Assembly: GCF_026625825.1 (NCBI RefSeq)
Contig: NZ_CP113065.1
Location: 3,203,501 to 3,267,500 of the forward strand
Source: Pseudoxanthomonas sp. SL93
Lineage (GTDB): Bacteria; Pseudomonadota; Gammaproteobacteria; Xanthomonadales; Xanthomonadaceae
Length of the DNA: 64,000 nt
Direction of reading: 5' to 3'
Of this stretch, positions 62,694 through 64,000 are shown in pieces (within the stretch, counting starts at the first letter, position 1; every line of letters starts with the position of its first letter). A program made the translations under genes and the position numbers. The notes below the pieces were generated by a model that was not told the DNA's origin, ran no database searches, and saw only the letters and a program-made list of their open reading frames with translations.

Positions 62694-64000
62694 TCAGCCC
62701 TTGCCGCTGCCCTTCTTGGTGGCGGCGGGCTTGGCCGAGGCGGTGACCTTGGCCTTTTCGGGTTCGGCCGGACCGACATCGGCGTAGATGATGTCTTCGA
62801 CGGTGCGGATGCGGGCCAGCGCATTGGCGGTGTAGGTGCGGAACGAGGCCAGCTGCGGGCCGGACAGTGGTTCCGGCGGCGGCATGGTCACCGACAGCGG
62901 ATTGCGGTGCACACCGTTGATGCGGAATTCGTAATGCAGGTGCGGGCCGGTTGAGAGACCGGTGGTGCCGACGTAACCGATCACGGTGCCCTGCGGGATG
63001 CGCTGGCCCTGCTTGATCTTGCCCAGTCGCGACATGTGCCCGTACAGCGTGGTGTGGCCGCGGCCGTGGTCGAGGATGACGGTGCGGCCATAGCCGCCCT
63101 GCCAGCCGGCGAACTGCACGCGCGCATCGCCGGCGGCCATGATCGGCGTGCCGGTGGAAGCGGCGTAATCCACGCCCTTGTGCATGCGCATCGTGCCCAG
63201 CACCGGATGACGGCGGGCACCGAACTTGGAGCTCAGCCGCGCATACGGAATGGGCATGCGGATGAAGTTCTTCTTGAGCGGCCGGCCCGCGGCGGTGAAG
63301 TACTCGGGCTTGCCGCCCGGACGGCTGTAACGGAAGCCGGAGTGCAGCTTGTCGTCGACCGTGAAGGTGGCGGCCTGCACGGGCCCGGTGCTGATCAGTT
63401 CGCCTTCGCGCCAGGTCTGCTCGACCACCACGCTGAAGCGGTCTTCCGGCCCCAGGTCGGAATTGAAGTCGATGTCGTACTTGAAGATTTCGTCGGTCAG
63501 CGAGTTGATGTTGGCGGCGGTCAGGCCGGCCTTGCGCGCCGACCGGTTCAACGAACGCCCCACCTTGCCGCTCAACACCACCGTGCGGGTGGTGGTTTCG
63601 CGCGGGATCACGCGCTCGGTGACCTTGTCGGGGCCGACGGTCAGTTCCACCCGGCTGGTGGAGTCGCGGTCATAGCGCAGGGTGCGCAGGTTGCCGGTGA
63701 CCGGCAGGTCGAAGGCGACCTCGGTACCCGGCTTCAACCGCGTCAATGCCTGCTTGGCACCGGCGTTGTTTAGGACGCGGTGCAGGGTGGCGGCCGGGAT
63801 GCCAAGCTCTTCGAAGATCTCACCCATCGTCTGGCCAGGCTTCACGCGGACTACCTGCCAGCTGTCGCCGGCAATGCCGCTCTGGCGGGCTTCCGACAGC
63901 GCCGGCAGGTCCAGGGTGAAGGTCGCGCGCGGCGTCGAGGCCGGGGCCTGGATGGCGTTGGAGAAGCCGGGCACGATGGTCGCCATCAGCACGCCGATGG
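62694..64000 (-). CDS. M23 family DD-metallopeptidase (N-terminus beyond window)
   Basis: At least 433 residues, open at the right edge where the frame continues upstream as [12 protein letters not shown], part of an N-terminal membrane anchor. OapA/LysM-like domain with [20 protein letters not shown], a middle beta domain, then a C-terminal M23 LytM domain: [18 protein letters not shown] (His and Asp zinc ligands), [20 protein letters not shown] and [13 protein letters not shown] with HxH. This layout is that of MepM/YebA-type endopeptidases that cut peptidoglycan cross-links. Ends with Lys/Gly-rich tail. Confidence 0.92.
   Translation of the reverse strand, partial: IGVLMATIVPGFSNAIQAPASTPRATFTLDLPALSEARQSGIAGDSWQVVRVKPGQTMGEIFEELGIPAATLHRVLNNAGAKQALTRLKPGTEVAFDLPVTGNLRTLRYDRDSTSRVELTVGPDKVTERVIPRETTTRTVVLSGKVGRSLNRSARKAGLTAANINSLTDEIFKYDIDFNSDLGPEDRFSVVVEQTWREGELISTGPVQAATFTVDDKLHSGFRYSRPGGKPEYFTAAGRPLKKNFIRMPIPYARLSSKFGARRHPVLGTMRMHKGVDYAASTGTPIMAAGDARVQFAGWQGGYGRTVILDHGRGHTTLYGHMSRLGKIKQGQRIPQGTVIGYVGTTGLSTGPHLHYEFRINGVHRNPLSVTMPPPEPLSGPQLASFRTYTANALARIRTVEDIIYADVGPAEPEKAKVTASAKPAATKKGSGKG

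Overview
The window is chromosomal DNA from a high-GC gammaproteobacterium, most probably of the family Xanthomonadaceae/Lysobacteraceae (Pseudoxanthomonas-, Stenotrophomonas- or Lysobacter-like). The reasons are the strongly G/C-biased third codon positions, GTAG-headed REP-like palindromes of the kind spread through Stenotrophomonas and relatives, an AlgC/XanA-type phosphohexomutase with a long membrane-anchored N-terminal extension, and small secreted protein families common in this group. I see no rRNA, tRNA, prophage, insertion sequence or CRISPR array. About 64 protein genes are supported. Two are cut by the window edges, at 1-142 and 62694-64000.

Layout. 0-8 kb: alanine aminotransferase (alaA), the ribosome-assembly GTPase rsgA, a glutamate/Na+ symporter (gltS), a DUF1704/QEGLA putative metallopeptidase and a malic enzyme fused to a phosphotransacetylase-like domain. 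8-11.6 kb: a four-gene partner-switching module on the minus strand (membrane sensor SpoIIE-type phosphatase, HATPase anti-sigma-type kinase, two tandem STAS proteins). 11.8-16.3 kb: aceE (pyruvate dehydrogenase E1), then a small accessory pocket with hicAB and a DUF3883 nuclease-like gene of clearly lower GC. 16.3-26.6 kb: membrane and secreted proteins of poorly known function (HPP family, cupin, DUF3817, DUF2272, polysaccharide deacetylase), a LytS/LytTR two-component pair and an alpha/beta hydrolase. 26.6-33 kb: a CHASE-like/PAS/GGDEF/EAL cyclic-di-GMP protein, a CHAD polyphosphate-binding-type protein, a ribbon-helix-helix-like regulator with an operator over its own promoter, a second hydrolase and a VOC/AraC pair. 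33-37 kb: the glyoxylate shunt, with a divergent LysR regulator, malate synthase and isocitrate lyase. 37-43 kb: two paralogous 155-residue secreted proteins flanking a GFA-family protein and an S9 peptidase, then comM, ubiK and a PII signal protein. 43-48.5 kb: polyamine genes speE and speA on either side of an M48 membrane protease. 48.5-58.9 kb: SDR, SPOR protein, argS, radC, then coaBC-dut-xanA/algC, and pyrE. 59-64 kb: exonuclease III, an AmpG-like muropeptide permease, a small RHH-like protein, anmK and a DD-metallopeptidase.

How the genes work together. Central carbon flow is well represented: aceE feeds acetyl-CoA, maeB converts malate to pyruvate, aceA/aceB run the glyoxylate bypass and gltS brings in glutamate. 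Peptidoglycan recycling forms a second theme at the right end (AmpG imports anhydromuropeptides, AnmK phosphorylates anhydroMurNAc, and the M23 enzyme cuts cross-links). Regulation is the third theme: partner switching, LytS/LytTR, c-di-GMP, PII, and two regulator genes (RHH-like and LysR) with near-textbook palindromes in their promoters.

The most interesting items are the two-STAS partner-switching operon, the DUF1704 protein with a HExxxH plus downstream Glu arrangement like that of tubulin tyrosine carboxypeptidases, the symmetrical lysR-aceB promoter, the RHH-like gene whose -10 box lies inside a perfect palindrome, and the low-GC hicAB/DUF3883 pocket.
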